From Holacanthus passer (taxonomy: Eukaryota > Chordata > Actinopteri > Pomacanthidae): a DNA stretch of 64,000 nt. Shown one piece after another: positions 11,701-22,000 of this stretch; the stretch's first letter is position 1, and every line of letters starts with the position of its first letter. The notes under the pieces were generated by a model, which did no database searches, had not been told where the DNA came from, and saw only the letters and a program-made list of their open reading frames with translations. The translations under genes were made by a program, and so were the position numbers. The DNA lies in the NCBI GenBank assembly GCA_025331565.1, contig JAFREQ010000015.1, positions 6,262,001 to 6,326,000 of the forward strand, in the 5' to 3' direction.

Positions 11701-13328
11701 TGATCATCCTCTTTGGCCTTTTCCTGCTTCGCTACGTCTACAGCACTTGCATCCCCACTGCTCTGTTTTGAGTCTATACTTGCAGAGCTGGATGTAATGC
11801 TGTCAGTAGCAGCAGAGGTGACACTATCAACTTTCTTTTCTGCTTCTTCCTCTAAACTTGAGTTTCTGGATGTAGTATCAGTCTTTTCATGAATCTTGCC
11901 TGAGCAGAAACTGGGATGAATCTCAGAATGACACACAGGGCTCTCTGAGTGGTTAATTGGTGTACTGTTGTGTGTTGGAGCCCAGCTTATAACAGTGTCA
12001 TCCACGCTCTCCAGCAGGGACACCTCCGGCAGGGTCTCCGCCTCGATCAGCCTACCTGACCGCAGCAGCTCCTCCTGGGAAAAGTGTCGCAGCAACAGCT
12101 GGTTAATGTCTGCAGGACCAGGGCATGATGGGGTGAACTCACTTGGATTGGAAGCATCAAAAAGGTTGCCCTGTTTGGTGCCGGCATCCTCTTGCGACAA
12201 AGTTGCTGGTTTCTCAGCATCACATTCAACAGAAAACAAGCATTCAATAATATCATCTCCGCGTCTTGTGTTTTCAATCAAACCAGGAACATCAGGACTT
12301 GCATGAACAGTTTCTCTGTCATCAGAGCTCACATTGCCCTCTGAGTTGGCCGTCTGGTTGAAGTAGGGGCTTCCAAGGTCACCATCATAAGGTAGGTCGT
12401 CCTGGTCCTCGTCGCTAGTGTTCTGCCCCTGGTCCTCATACCCCTGGTTTGACGGAGGCTCATCTTTCATGGTGTTTGGTTTTTGGGCAGACACATGCCA
12501 TATGCTGCTCTTGCTCTCTCCCACCCTCTCACCCTGACTGCTGACAATACTGGACTCTGAGGAGGTGACATCCAAGGCCGACAACTCTGCACTCCCTGCT
12601 AATTACAGAACACCAACAACATGAATACCAAATTAGAGGATTGCAAAGATTTAAGTCTCAGTCTTTTTTTAAGTCTGCCCACCATTAACAATGACAGTTC
12701 CAACATATCATATCATTACATGTACCACTTTAACCGTTTACCATTTTTAGTTTTGTCACATTATAGGTCACCAAAAAAAGATTAACGCTCACAAAGTCTT
12801 TTCCATTGTTTGAATTTAAATTTATGTCCAAGCCTAAATCACCACTAACAATCTGTTATGAACGTGTGAGAAAAACTGTAGCTTGTTCTTGAACGCAAAC
12901 TTTGCTACATATACACATGTTCCTAACGACTAGTTTCCCTGATGCTTAAACTGAATTTTAAACTTAGACTAGTTGACTAGTCTAAAAGTAAGAAAATGCT
13001 CAGAAAGCAATCAATTTAATCTATTAGATTTCAAACCATTAATCACATTCTTCAATAACCAAATCGTATTTGAACAATTCAACAATTCACTTCAACATCC
13101 AACAAAAAACTCACAAGGCAAAAATAAACAGCAGTGACTCCAGGGCTTACCACTGAGATGGATGCTGGCCTCGGAGGCAGCGGACTCTGCCTGGGACAAA
13201 TGTAAAGCTAAAGAACTCTCCAAATCACTCAAGTGGAGACTTTCATCCTCACTTAGGTCGACAAAGATGCTCTGCTGGAATGCACTTCTCCCAGAGCACA
13301 GTGGGCTTGTCCTCTCCCTGATCCTCAT
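5720..13328 (-). CDS. aknad1: AKNA-domain protein, probably aknad1 (AKNA-like), 20 coding exons
   Basis: Exons (minus strand): 13328-13151, 12595-11397, 11255-11181, 11092-10975, 10507-10212, 10084-9951, 9838-9649, 9350-9229, 8903-8745, 8437-8278, 8172-8078, 7965-7760, 7670-7556, 7477-7295, 7134-7028, 6878-6756 (donor uncertain), 6638-6534, 6421-6307, 6152-5984, 5890-5720 (TAA). Phases agree throughout, giving 1339 residues from the Met at 13328. AKNA hallmarks in order: the block YGQGQVHYPLPDFSKV (about residues 375-390); LLTKYAEAENLIDQMRLG at exon 4; an acidic Glu run at exon 9; SPETDSGFGSS at exon 12; a coiled-coil segment EVSRLKKDLEEGL at exon 15; and a C-terminal helix LDQAIEVARSMKRTTDRMAKRLSADL. 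AKNA is known as a centrosomal protein that anchors microtubules, and was earlier described as an AT-hook factor. Position next to gpsm2 and fndc7, and a DLPYDGDL motif that I recall from AKNAD1, favour aknad1; the length is nearer to AKNA. The N-terminus is uncertain: see the exon 2 entry. Confidence 0.85.
10599..10627. repeat. Hexamer microsatellite (CTACAT)n
   Basis: Four to five tandem copies of CTACAT lie in the intron between exons 5 and 6 of the AKNA-domain gene, just upstream (minus strand) of the exon 6 acceptor. Confidence 0.85.
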
Positions 13329-13379
13329 CTGACTCCTCTGGTTCTCCCTCCATGGGCACTTTGTCTGTAACCTCTCTTC
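13151..13379 (-). other. aknad1: First coding exon of the AKNA-domain gene, with apparent frame break
   Basis: The exon starts after a CAACACAG acceptor and ends at AGTG/GTAAGC. Its first ATG (13353) opens an acidic, protein-like frame (MEGEPEESDEDQGEDKPTV, then LWEK) that stops after 34 codons at 13249. The frame that continues in phase into exon 3 is shifted by one base. It carries FQQSIFVDLSEDESLHLSDL, and its first Met is at 13328 (MRIRERTS). The protein-like character moves from the first frame to the second around 13290. Either the true start is 13328, or a single-base indel (biological or an assembly error) splits the original frame. Confidence 0.6.
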
Positions 13380-13732
13380 ACCTGTGTTGAGACGGGGGGT
13401 AAGAAAGGAGGATGGAGCACCTGTTCGTCACTTAGCAACGCAATGTGTGAGCTGACAACATTGGATCAAAACGTGCTCAGCTGTCAATTATTGAACAATC
13501 AATGCATTGTGTGGGCAGAGGTTTGCGTGACATAAGTGTGTAAAGGTGTTTGTGTGAATGATGATTACAAGAAAAGTCCTACATTTGAAATCTTAATTAT
13601 ATATTAAAATTATATAATAAAAATATATTATTGGAATAGCCTATTATTAAGCATTCATTAACATGTGAGCAGCATTTTAATGTTGTAGATGGTTGAGGGA
13701 GTTGTTAGTATTCTGTTGGTTAGTTTCAACCA

Positions 13733-13761
13733 TGAATTCAATTCAATTCAATTCAATTCAA
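13733..13761. repeat. Pentamer microsatellite (ATTCA)n
   Basis: Five or so tandem AATTC units lie in intron 1 of the AKNA-domain gene. They run straight into AAGTCTTCAAAGTCTTTATT, a head typical of short tandem tails in retroelement debris. Confidence 0.8.
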
Positions 13762-14160
13762 AGTCTTCAAAGTCTTTATTAGGATAAAATCTGTTGAGGG
13801 CTTTCAAGAGAAACAGAGTTGATGCAGAAGCACATATATACAATCAACCACCAGTTAACATGCATGATCAGATCTAGATCTATAAACACCAGAACACACA
13901 CACTAAGAATACTGCACAGATGTCATACATCAAGATATTGTACAGATTGTTCAGTAGTTTCTCTTTAACTCTTGTAAAGATGTAAACATTAACTCTTTGT
14001 AAAGGATGTGGTTTAGGTAAATAACAATGCATCAAATTCTTAAGCTGACATGTCTTGTACGCAAAATCACAATGTGCATAGTAATAATCTGTAAGTGAAT
14101 GCAATGAAGTAAAAGGACAATATTTGCTTCTGAATTGAAGCAGCAGAAAATTGAAATACT

Positions 14161-14239
14161 AAGTGAAGTAGAAGTATATCAGAAGTATGCTTAAGTACAG
14201 TACTTGAGTAAATGTACTTAGTTACTTTCTACCACTGGT
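14161..14239. repeat. Interspersed repeat fragment, TACTTAAGTA family
   Basis: Contains CTTAAGTACAGTACTTGAGT, AATGTACTTAGTTACTTTC and TACCACTGG. Related to the fragments at 505-594 and 39990-40034. The TACCACTG boundary is the reverse complement of the CAGAGGTGGAAGAAG boundary of the 39990 copy, so both carry the same end of the repeat in opposite orientation. Confidence 0.55.
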
Positions 14240-14424
14240 GAGTGAGTGTATTTTGAAAGTTCTGTTATTACTAGAAAGCAACCGAGGCTACAACACTGCG
14301 GAGTCTGTCAAAGAAGCGAATTTCAGCGTCTGTACTGCGACTCTGTCCTAAACATACAGTCTCATACTGTGTTAAAAAGCCTCATACTGTGTTATAGAGT
14401 CTCTTATATTGTGGTAACTTACCC

Positions 14425-14650
14425 AGCTCTTGACCTGGTCCTTCAGCAGTCCGACTTCAGTTTGCAGCTGATCGGATCCACAGCCGTGATCTTGCTCCTG
14501 ACATCATCTCGTAACCAGCTTCAGTGTCTCTGTCTCGGTCTGTCTTGACATATGGTCCTCGGGCAGCTTCGGTTTCGGTGCCATCATTAATAATGTAGTT
14601 CATCCTGGACTGACAGCTGAAAACACGGAGTCCTGCTGCCTGGTAACGGA
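14425..14650 (-). other. aknad1: Probable 5' non-coding exon of the AKNA-domain gene
   Basis: On the minus strand the exon ends at GAGCTGG/GTAAGTTACC (donor at about 14424). None of the three frames passes from an ATG in this exon to the donor without a stop. It does carry two short upstream frames, one of 48 codons starting MNYIINDGTE (14602) and one starting MAPKPKLPEDH. It is therefore most likely a 5' UTR exon. The upper boundary is an estimate, since no transcript is available. Confidence 0.5.
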
Positions 14651-14921
14651 GAGGACAGCTGCACCACACACAGCTGACGACAGGGGGCGACACACTGGAC
14701 TCATTTGGAGGTTGAATTGTGAAATGAACTTGGGAGGGTGGAAGTTGGGCTGGGTTTCAAATACATTAAAAAATACGGTATGTTCAAAATATATTCATAA
14801 ATTATATTCAGGAGTTATGTGAACACATCAACCTGCAGTTTATTCTATACACAACTACACGGGCTCTTGTTTTTTTGCAAGTCTGTATTTTCATTGCAAC
14901 AGAACAGAAACCTCTCTTTCA

Positions 14922-15016
14922 ACATTATTATTATTATTATTATTAGTAGTAGTAGTAGTAGTAGTAGTGTGTTGTTGTTGCTGCTGTTTATATTATTATG
15001 ATTACTATTATTATTA
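14922..15016. repeat. Compound trinucleotide microsatellite (ATT)n(AGT)n(GTT)n(GCT)n(ATT)n
   Basis: A run of ATT triplets changes into AGT triplets, then GTT, GCT and back to ATT. It lies between the divergent 5' ends of the AKNA-domain gene and gpsm2, outside any recognised exon. Confidence 0.9.
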
Positions 15017-15489
15017 TGTGAGCTGTCCCTTTATTGTTTAATTTTTTCAAGCAGAAGGCAGAAATGAAAAATACTTTTATAGTTACATTGAATGATGCAG
15101 TGTCCTATCTAAATTCTTGCACTTTGTGACCATTTGAATTGTTTTACTATTATGTCATCTTGAAAAATTGTGAAGAATACTTTTGCAGTTGTTCATGCAT
15201 TATTATCTATTTGGGCGTGTTTTGAGCAATTACTAGGCTGGAAAACATCAAACCAATCTGGCAACACTGACTTAAATTTGCAAGTAAAGACAGTTTTCAG
15301 TGCTGATTTTAAGTAAAAATACTTTACGTGTTTATAATCTTTTAAGAGGCCTGAGTGAGGTGAACTTTACACCCTCACTTCCATTAACGGTACACAGCAG
15401 CCAAGTAATAAATAATGAATAAGAAAAGAATAAAAGTGTGTCAAATTTTCATCCATATTAAAATGCAACTTTCATGTACTGACAGCTCA

Positions 15490-15620
15490 ACGATACGTCA
15501 TCTCTTTTCTATTCAAATCTATTGGTCCAATGACTGTTATTCGGGGCGGGGTTAACTTTGAATGTTGTCCTCTAATTGGCTACTTTGCGAAAACACATAC
15601 ACTGGTGCAGCAGAGTTTTT
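15490..15620 (+). promoter_or_regulatory. gpsm2: Candidate gpsm2 core promoter
   Basis: A compact cluster lies just upstream of the presumed gpsm2 first exon: ATACGTCATC (CRE-like half site, about 15493), GGTCCAATGAC (CCAAT, about 15525), GGGGCGGGG (GC box, about 15543), and TCTAATTGGCTA (inverted CCAAT, about 15572). CCAAT and GC boxes without a TATA box are typical of cell-cycle gene promoters, which would suit a mitotic gene. The site assignment is inference from motifs only. Confidence 0.5.
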
Positions 15621-15814
15621 TCTTCTTTCTGCTCGAAGTTAAATCGAAGTTTTTAAATAAAAGTTAAAGGATAATGTAGTGTTTTGGCCGGATATAGTAC
15701 AGTTTGTACCTAAATTACAGTCATCCGTTTTCCTTTTTTGAAAACGGACCTATGTTTTTACTCTTGTGACAAAGAAGAGGAGAAGTGACCATTGTTCGAG
15801 CTGGATCGTCTAAC
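15621..15814 (+). other. gpsm2: Probable gpsm2 5' non-coding exon 1
   Basis: The exon ends at a strong donor, TAAC/GTAAGT, at 15814/15815. It has no long ATG-initiated frame in phase with the next coding exon. The start is estimated from the promoter motifs just upstream. It is placed about 1 kb from the divergent AKNA-domain gene exon 1. Confidence 0.5.
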
Positions 15815-18800
15815 GTAAGTTTAGAAGCTAACATGCTAACTAGCTCGTCTTTAGCTGGATGTGATGAAGTTAGTGTGAAAGCAGAGGAGGATGAATTCAC
15901 TGCTTCGAGCTGGTGTTAAACCTGTGACAGCAGGATCCATCGTGAAAGTGTGGTGTTTACAATCCTCTGTTTAAAGTACTGTAATGGAGGATGAAATCTG
16001 TCTCAGTGGAGATTAATCTGTTCCTGATCAATCTGAATTCAAATAATCATTGGTGTTACTGCATGTTTACATCCATATGAAAATAACTGTTATCACAAAC
16101 ACCTGTTGAGGCAGTATTTTAAAGCTTACTAAATGAATTGCAATGCAATGGAAGTATTATACATAAGTAGAGTAATTGTATTTACCTTACATGATTATGA
16201 CCACTTTCAGCTACTTGCATTAACATTATTTAATGTCTTTGCCAGCTCAGTAATACACAGTTATACAGACACAAACACTCTTTTATCTCTTTTATATTTG
16301 TACACAGCATTGGCCCAGACACAGACATAACACTCATAACCCACACTTACATATATGCAGTTATATACAGTTTGGTACAGTTAGCTCAAACTAATGCAAC
16401 AGCCCTGAAAAGAAGTTGTTGTTCAAAGTTATGGTCATTTTCGAGGCTGTAGTTTTGAGGTGCTGTTGAAATGTATTGTGTTATACTGGGAAGTGTAGTT
16501 TTCCCTCACTGAGTGTCATTTACTAGGTATATCTGATTTATTATGCACGCCTAGTTTTTGATAGGTTTACCTAATAAACTGTCTGTATCATCTCGGGCAC
16601 TAAATCACCAAGTATGCAGAGAATCAAATCTCTCATAGTCCATAGTGTCCATAATCAAGTAAGGCAAAATACACAAATGTTCATACACATACTTAAGTAA
16701 TTAAGTATTGCAACACCAGTTTATTTACAAGTTATTCATGAACACTTTTCTTTGCAGACTTTCCAGATATCCTGTTCCTGTGAGGAAGAGTTACCGGTCA
16801 GTATCCCAGTACTAATGTAGTTGTTTCTTTCCTTTGTTTTGGTGTCGGTTTTTGCTGGGTCATGGTGTAATGCTGAGTGGTGTTTCCATATTTAGATTTA
16901 GCTCTCAGTGGCAATTGTCATTTCAGTGCATCAATGGGCTGTAAGCACAAAGAAAATAGATCACATCTGCTGTGTGTTTAAGATGAAATCATGTCATGTT
17001 TGTAAGAGTCAGTGATTATCTCCTGTGAAGCTGTCATTAAAAACAACCTCGTTTCCTTTTGATGTGCTTTCAGTCATGAATCACTTCTTCCTGTTGCACA
17101 CTTAGTCATGCTCACTGTATTTTTGTGAGCAGAGAACGTCTCTCTCAAACACACCCAGTTGGCATACAATGGTGGAAAAGTTTGCACGATCACTGGCACA
17201 CATTAATCGCTTATTATAATAATGTGCAGGAACATGTACTGCACAGACTAGTAAAGCCCTGAGCTTTAGTTTGTGTAATAACCGTTCACGTTTAGTAGCA
17301 GGAAGAACAGGCTGGACAAATTTTATTCTCATACTCAAGTACTCAACATATATGGATATGTCCCCTCAATTCTAAGTTTAGTGTTGACTTTGTTCTGCCA
17401 CTCATGCTGTATTGAGTCATTTCATTGAGAGAGATTTATCCAGCCTTAATCTTCGTGGAACAACAGATTCTGACATCAACAAGGCATGAGTGAGTTGTTG
17501 CATGTTGCCAAAGTAGTTCTCAATTTTCTGTTGCTGTTGAGGTTGTCCTTTGTTTTTAAGATGTGTGCTCTTCTTGCAGTATGAGCTCAGTGCTGATCTG
17601 ATATGTGTCAAGTCAATTGTAGATCAAAGGTCCTAATCCGAGGTGCTTTATGGCCACTGGCTTCCTTTTTATGTGCAGAGAACTGGGACTGGATTCATAA
17701 ATACAGGACATATCTGACAGTATTTTGGCTTTTAGTTAATACTCACATAAACAAAAAGTCATAATTGGGAGGAAGAAGGCAGCCACATACACAGCTTTAA
17801 CAACCAAAGTGTTTCCTATTTTTTGAGATTTAGATTTAATTAATAATAGGTTAATGTGCTATGGAAAAACAAGAAGGCAATTTAGCCGTGGCCTATATGT
17901 AAAGTAGGGCTGAACATATTTAGATTGCTGGAAAAAGAACACAGTGGTGGTCATTTACACTACGTGATCTATAAAATGCAATACAATTTATGTGTTTTAA
18001 TGATTTCTGAAAGGTTTTTAAATACACTGCTTGTTTGCCTTGTGTTTGCTGTCTTTAGCTGTTATTTAGCACAAAGAATCAACCCAGTTTGTTAACTGGT
18101 CTGCCCCATTTCCCATTTTGTGTGTGTGTGGGGTGAGGAGGGGCTGGTGGGTTAAACTTGGGGGACCAATGGGTGTGTCTAGTATGACCTCATGGAGAAA
18201 TGAGGTAACGGTTGGCTCTGGTCTTTACATGGTGCAGTCTGTCTTATCCATGTAGCTTTCTTATCACTGTCCTATCACTGTTGGTGGACGTTGCATACAC
18301 ACAGCAGGTTCATCTGGTTTGCTTTTTTTTCCACTGAGCTTCAGTTTTAATTCAGAGACCCTTTTTCTTAGCAAATCATGCAACCTGTTGCTGGTGGTTC
18401 ATCCTTTTCAGTGACTTCCTCTTTTTGCATTCAAACACTCTGGAGAGTATGTTTTTCCTGCCATCTCTGCTTGCTTAGGTCACATTCTGTGGCATTCATA
18501 GCTTGTTGACCTTGTAGCAACTTTAGAGCACGTGCACACGTCTCCGAGCCTGGATGGACTGAGTCACCGTCTTAATTTGACAGCTCGTCTGCATTGACCC
18601 CGTCCATTCATTCCCACTCTGCTCTCTCACTGCACGCTGCTGTTTGGTTGGTGTTGCCATGGCACCGCGTGGCCAGAATGAGGCTTCACATACAGCATCT
18701 TGTGTTCTCTTCACAGAGGGCAGCTGACGAGGTTGAAGTGCGGTGACGCAAAACACACAGCATACGAAAGCAGCCTTGTGGACTGGCGCTCAGGACTGTG

Positions 18801-19021
18801 CAGCTCAAACACTCATGGGGTTACCTTCCCCTGTCAACATTCAGCAGAGGAACAGTGGCAGACTTGACCACGTTGGGTGACTTTTTTGTCAGGTTTATGT
18901 CCTCTCGCCCAACTCATTTTCACCAAAGATTTTTTTCTTTCTTTCTTGTTGGCTCTTATTTTTAAACGCAACCATTTTTTCGGGAACAAGACTGGGATTT
19001 TCCCTCATATTATGCACATCA
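15815..19021 (+). other. gpsm2: gpsm2 intron 1, possibly with extra 5' UTR sequence
   Basis: There is no coding exon. The acceptor for the exon carrying the start codon is not certain; a TTCACAG/AGGGCAGC site near 18717 would give a 5' UTR of about 300 nt before the ATG at 19022. A possible small UTR exon is bounded by TTTGCAG (16758) and CCG/GTCAGT (about 16797). Otherwise AT-rich unique-looking sequence. Confidence 0.4.
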
Positions 19022-22000
19022 ATGGATACCAGGGGCTCAGTGGTTAGCACGCGAGCTGAGGAGCAGTCCTTTCATGTCCGCTACAGGTAGGAATCTCTCC
19101 TCTGTCAACTAAGGTTTGGTTGTAGAGTAGATTGACTGGCTCTGTTTTTTCCTCTTTAACATTTTGCTTTCCCTCGTTAATTTTAGATTGGACTGTAAAT
19201 TGAAATTGAAATTATTGGTTGTTGTTTCAGAGAAGAAAAATGTGTCAGGTAATAGATGAGGTTTTTATTTATTTGGTGTTATCTTGTTGATGACTTAATG
19301 GTATTGAAAATTGAGGCCTATGTTATATTATGGGGCGAAGGACCCTTTTCACAGTGCTTTCTGTGAATTTGTTGATAAAAGGCAGGTGAGTGTCCCAAAG
19401 AGGCATCATCCAGCCGTCCCTACACACCCAGGTAAAGAGCTCTGGCAGCAGGTGTGTCCTGCCAAACACAGACAGACCTGCTCCAGTTTCTTCAATATTT
19501 AACAAGCCCTGAAAAATTCATCACTGCTTGCTTTGTTTATCGTCACACGTGTGTCCAACTTATTTGGATAGAGTAGGCGTCTGCTTCAGGAGTCTGTTTG
19601 TTCAGTGGGTCCAACTGCCGGGATGGTTATCGTCAATGACTTGATTACATTAGACGGTACCACAGGGTCTGCTTGTGTCTGACACGTCTAATAAAGCTAC
19701 TTAGCACTTAATCTGTCGGACAAACACACTCTACAGCTGTAATCTCAGGTGACCAGGTCAGAAGAGAGAACTTGATAGAAAGAAAAGCAGATTAGCTTAG
19801 AAAATGCTGAATGAGCAGTTTCCTTGCTGCCATGCATTGGAAGTTAATACTGTGATAACATCACACGCGTCTCCTTGAAGGTCTTCTAATGCGTGGCGCT
19901 AAAATATCTCTGTGACGTCAGATGTCTGGTGGTTTTGATATCACAGGAAAGGAATGCTTTTTTTTTTTTTTTTTTAAACCTTTTTTAGATGGTTGATCAC
20001 CTTCTTTGAGTACACAGTACTAAGTTGGGATGAGTTGCTCTCTCCATGCTTCAGACAAAAAGAAGGAGCTGCAGCCTGGAAGTTTTTCTAGTGGAAACCT
20101 TGGTAGATGCCTCTCAGGTGTTCCATGTGCTGTTGTTGTAAGACACAAAAAGCGAGCAGGTAGGCTAGTATTTGCCACAGCTACGGTGTTTAAAAGGTAT
20201 GGTGTTAACTTAGTAGTAAACAGAAAGGAGGATTTTCTAATTTAAGGCCCAAGACTGCTGAGCTTTATTGACTATTCACGACACCATGTTTGCCTTTGTT
20301 CACAAATTATAGCCTGGCTGGGTGATGAAACAAGCTACTTTGGTTGGTGTTTTTATGTCATTTTAATAGCACACCATAGACTATGTAAGCTATTACTTCA
20401 CATGAGGATGTGAAGTGTTTCTTGGTCAGTTTTTGAGAGCTTTCAGACAAAAGCTTGGGTGGGTACAGGAGGAAAGATTGAGATAAACACACTGTGTGGA
20501 GCCAATCTCTTCCAAAGAATACAGTTTCCTGAAAAACAAAAGTTGGCAGACTACCAATTTGCGCAAATACACTGCTTAATCTAAAGATAATCCATGTGTG
20601 AGAGACACCCGCTATTGTCTGACACTCCTTTCATCCAGCATTAAAACGCCCAAGCATAACCTCATTTGTAACAAGGTTATTCAGTTGTCTTAGATGACCC
20701 ACATCACATTGATGGTTAAAGATGTTATTCTATTTTCTTATATTGATTGTCTCCAATACAAGAGGTTATTTGCTGCATCCTTTGATTTCAGTATGTTGTG
20801 AGAGGTAACAACAATCTGTAAAGAAAAGCACTGCTAGAAAAGCAAGCTGTGCTTTTGCAATCTACATTGTAAGAAATTCAGGACAATGTGAATTTGATTA
20901 TTGCTTTCATTATAAAGATAGAACCAATTCACAAATCTCAATTGATGGACCATCTGTGAACATGATTTCAAAACTGTCTCTGCTGCAAGTTTTACTGGCA
21001 CAACATCCATTTCTGATGTTCATATTATTGGGTCACCCAGTGATAACCAATGAAAATGTTTGCAAGTAATATACTGTAAAGCATATACCACTTTCAGTCA
21101 ATGGGATAAAATATGCAGAACCACCAGTGTGGATTTTTAAAGCACAACACGAAATATTTAAACTATTTCTAATTCTGAAGCAAAGCTAATAAACAGGAAG
21201 GGGAGTGATGAACATTACTAAACTTAAACATTTCTACTTGCTCTTTGCTTCATTTAACTGTAAAATGAACCTACTTCACTTTCTGACGCATGTTTAAAGG
21301 ATGTGATATCTACCATAACAAACAAACCCCAGTTTGAACCATTGTTCTCTGGAGGTGGAAGGAAGTAGCTAAATAACATTCCCTGCCTTTGCTTAGAAAG
21401 AGGTTTTTTCCCCAGAGTAACTCAGTTGGTTGTAGGTTTCAGCAAGAGAGGATCTATTTTTCCACAACTTTGTCATTATTGGTCCTTAGTTGTTGTGCTT
21501 GGATTTTAGATATTTTTGTGCTGCTCAGTAAGAGGAGAGTAAAAGAGTCTTAATCAAGCCAAATCCTTGTTTGACCCCTGCTGGACTGACTCTGCTTCTG
21601 TCTGCTGTAGGATGGAGGTGTCCTGCCTGGAGCTGGCGTTGGAGGGCGAGCGGCTCTGTAAGGTGGGAGACTACAGAGCAGGAGTCTCCTTCTTTGAAGC
21701 TGCCATCCAGGTGGGCACAGAGGACCTGCAGGTGCTCAGTGCCATCTACAGCCAGCTGGGAAATGCCTACTTCCACCTGCATGACTACGCTAAGGCCCTG
21801 GAGTTCCACCGGCATGACCTCACCTTGACCAGGTTCGACCTGAACAAGAATACCGCTGACAGATCATGACTATATTTATTTTTACTAACATGTTGTGTGT
21901 TATGTAGGACAATTGGTGACCTGCTTGGAGAAGCCAAAGCCAGTGGAAACCTTGGCAACACATTAAAGGTGCTGGGTCGGTTTGACGAGGCTGTGGTTTG

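Noticed and set aside
14457..14693. Protein start in the AKNA-domain gene exon 1 (MNYIINDGTE...)
   Set aside because: The frame stops before the donor and does not join exon 2; treated as an upstream ORF in a 5' UTR exon.
19030..19060. GGCTCAGTGGTTAGCAC, resembling a tRNA-derived SINE or tRNA box
   Set aside because: It is coding sequence of the gpsm2 start exon (MDTRGSVVSTRAEEQSFHVR), which joins in phase to the TPR exons. No SINE body is present.
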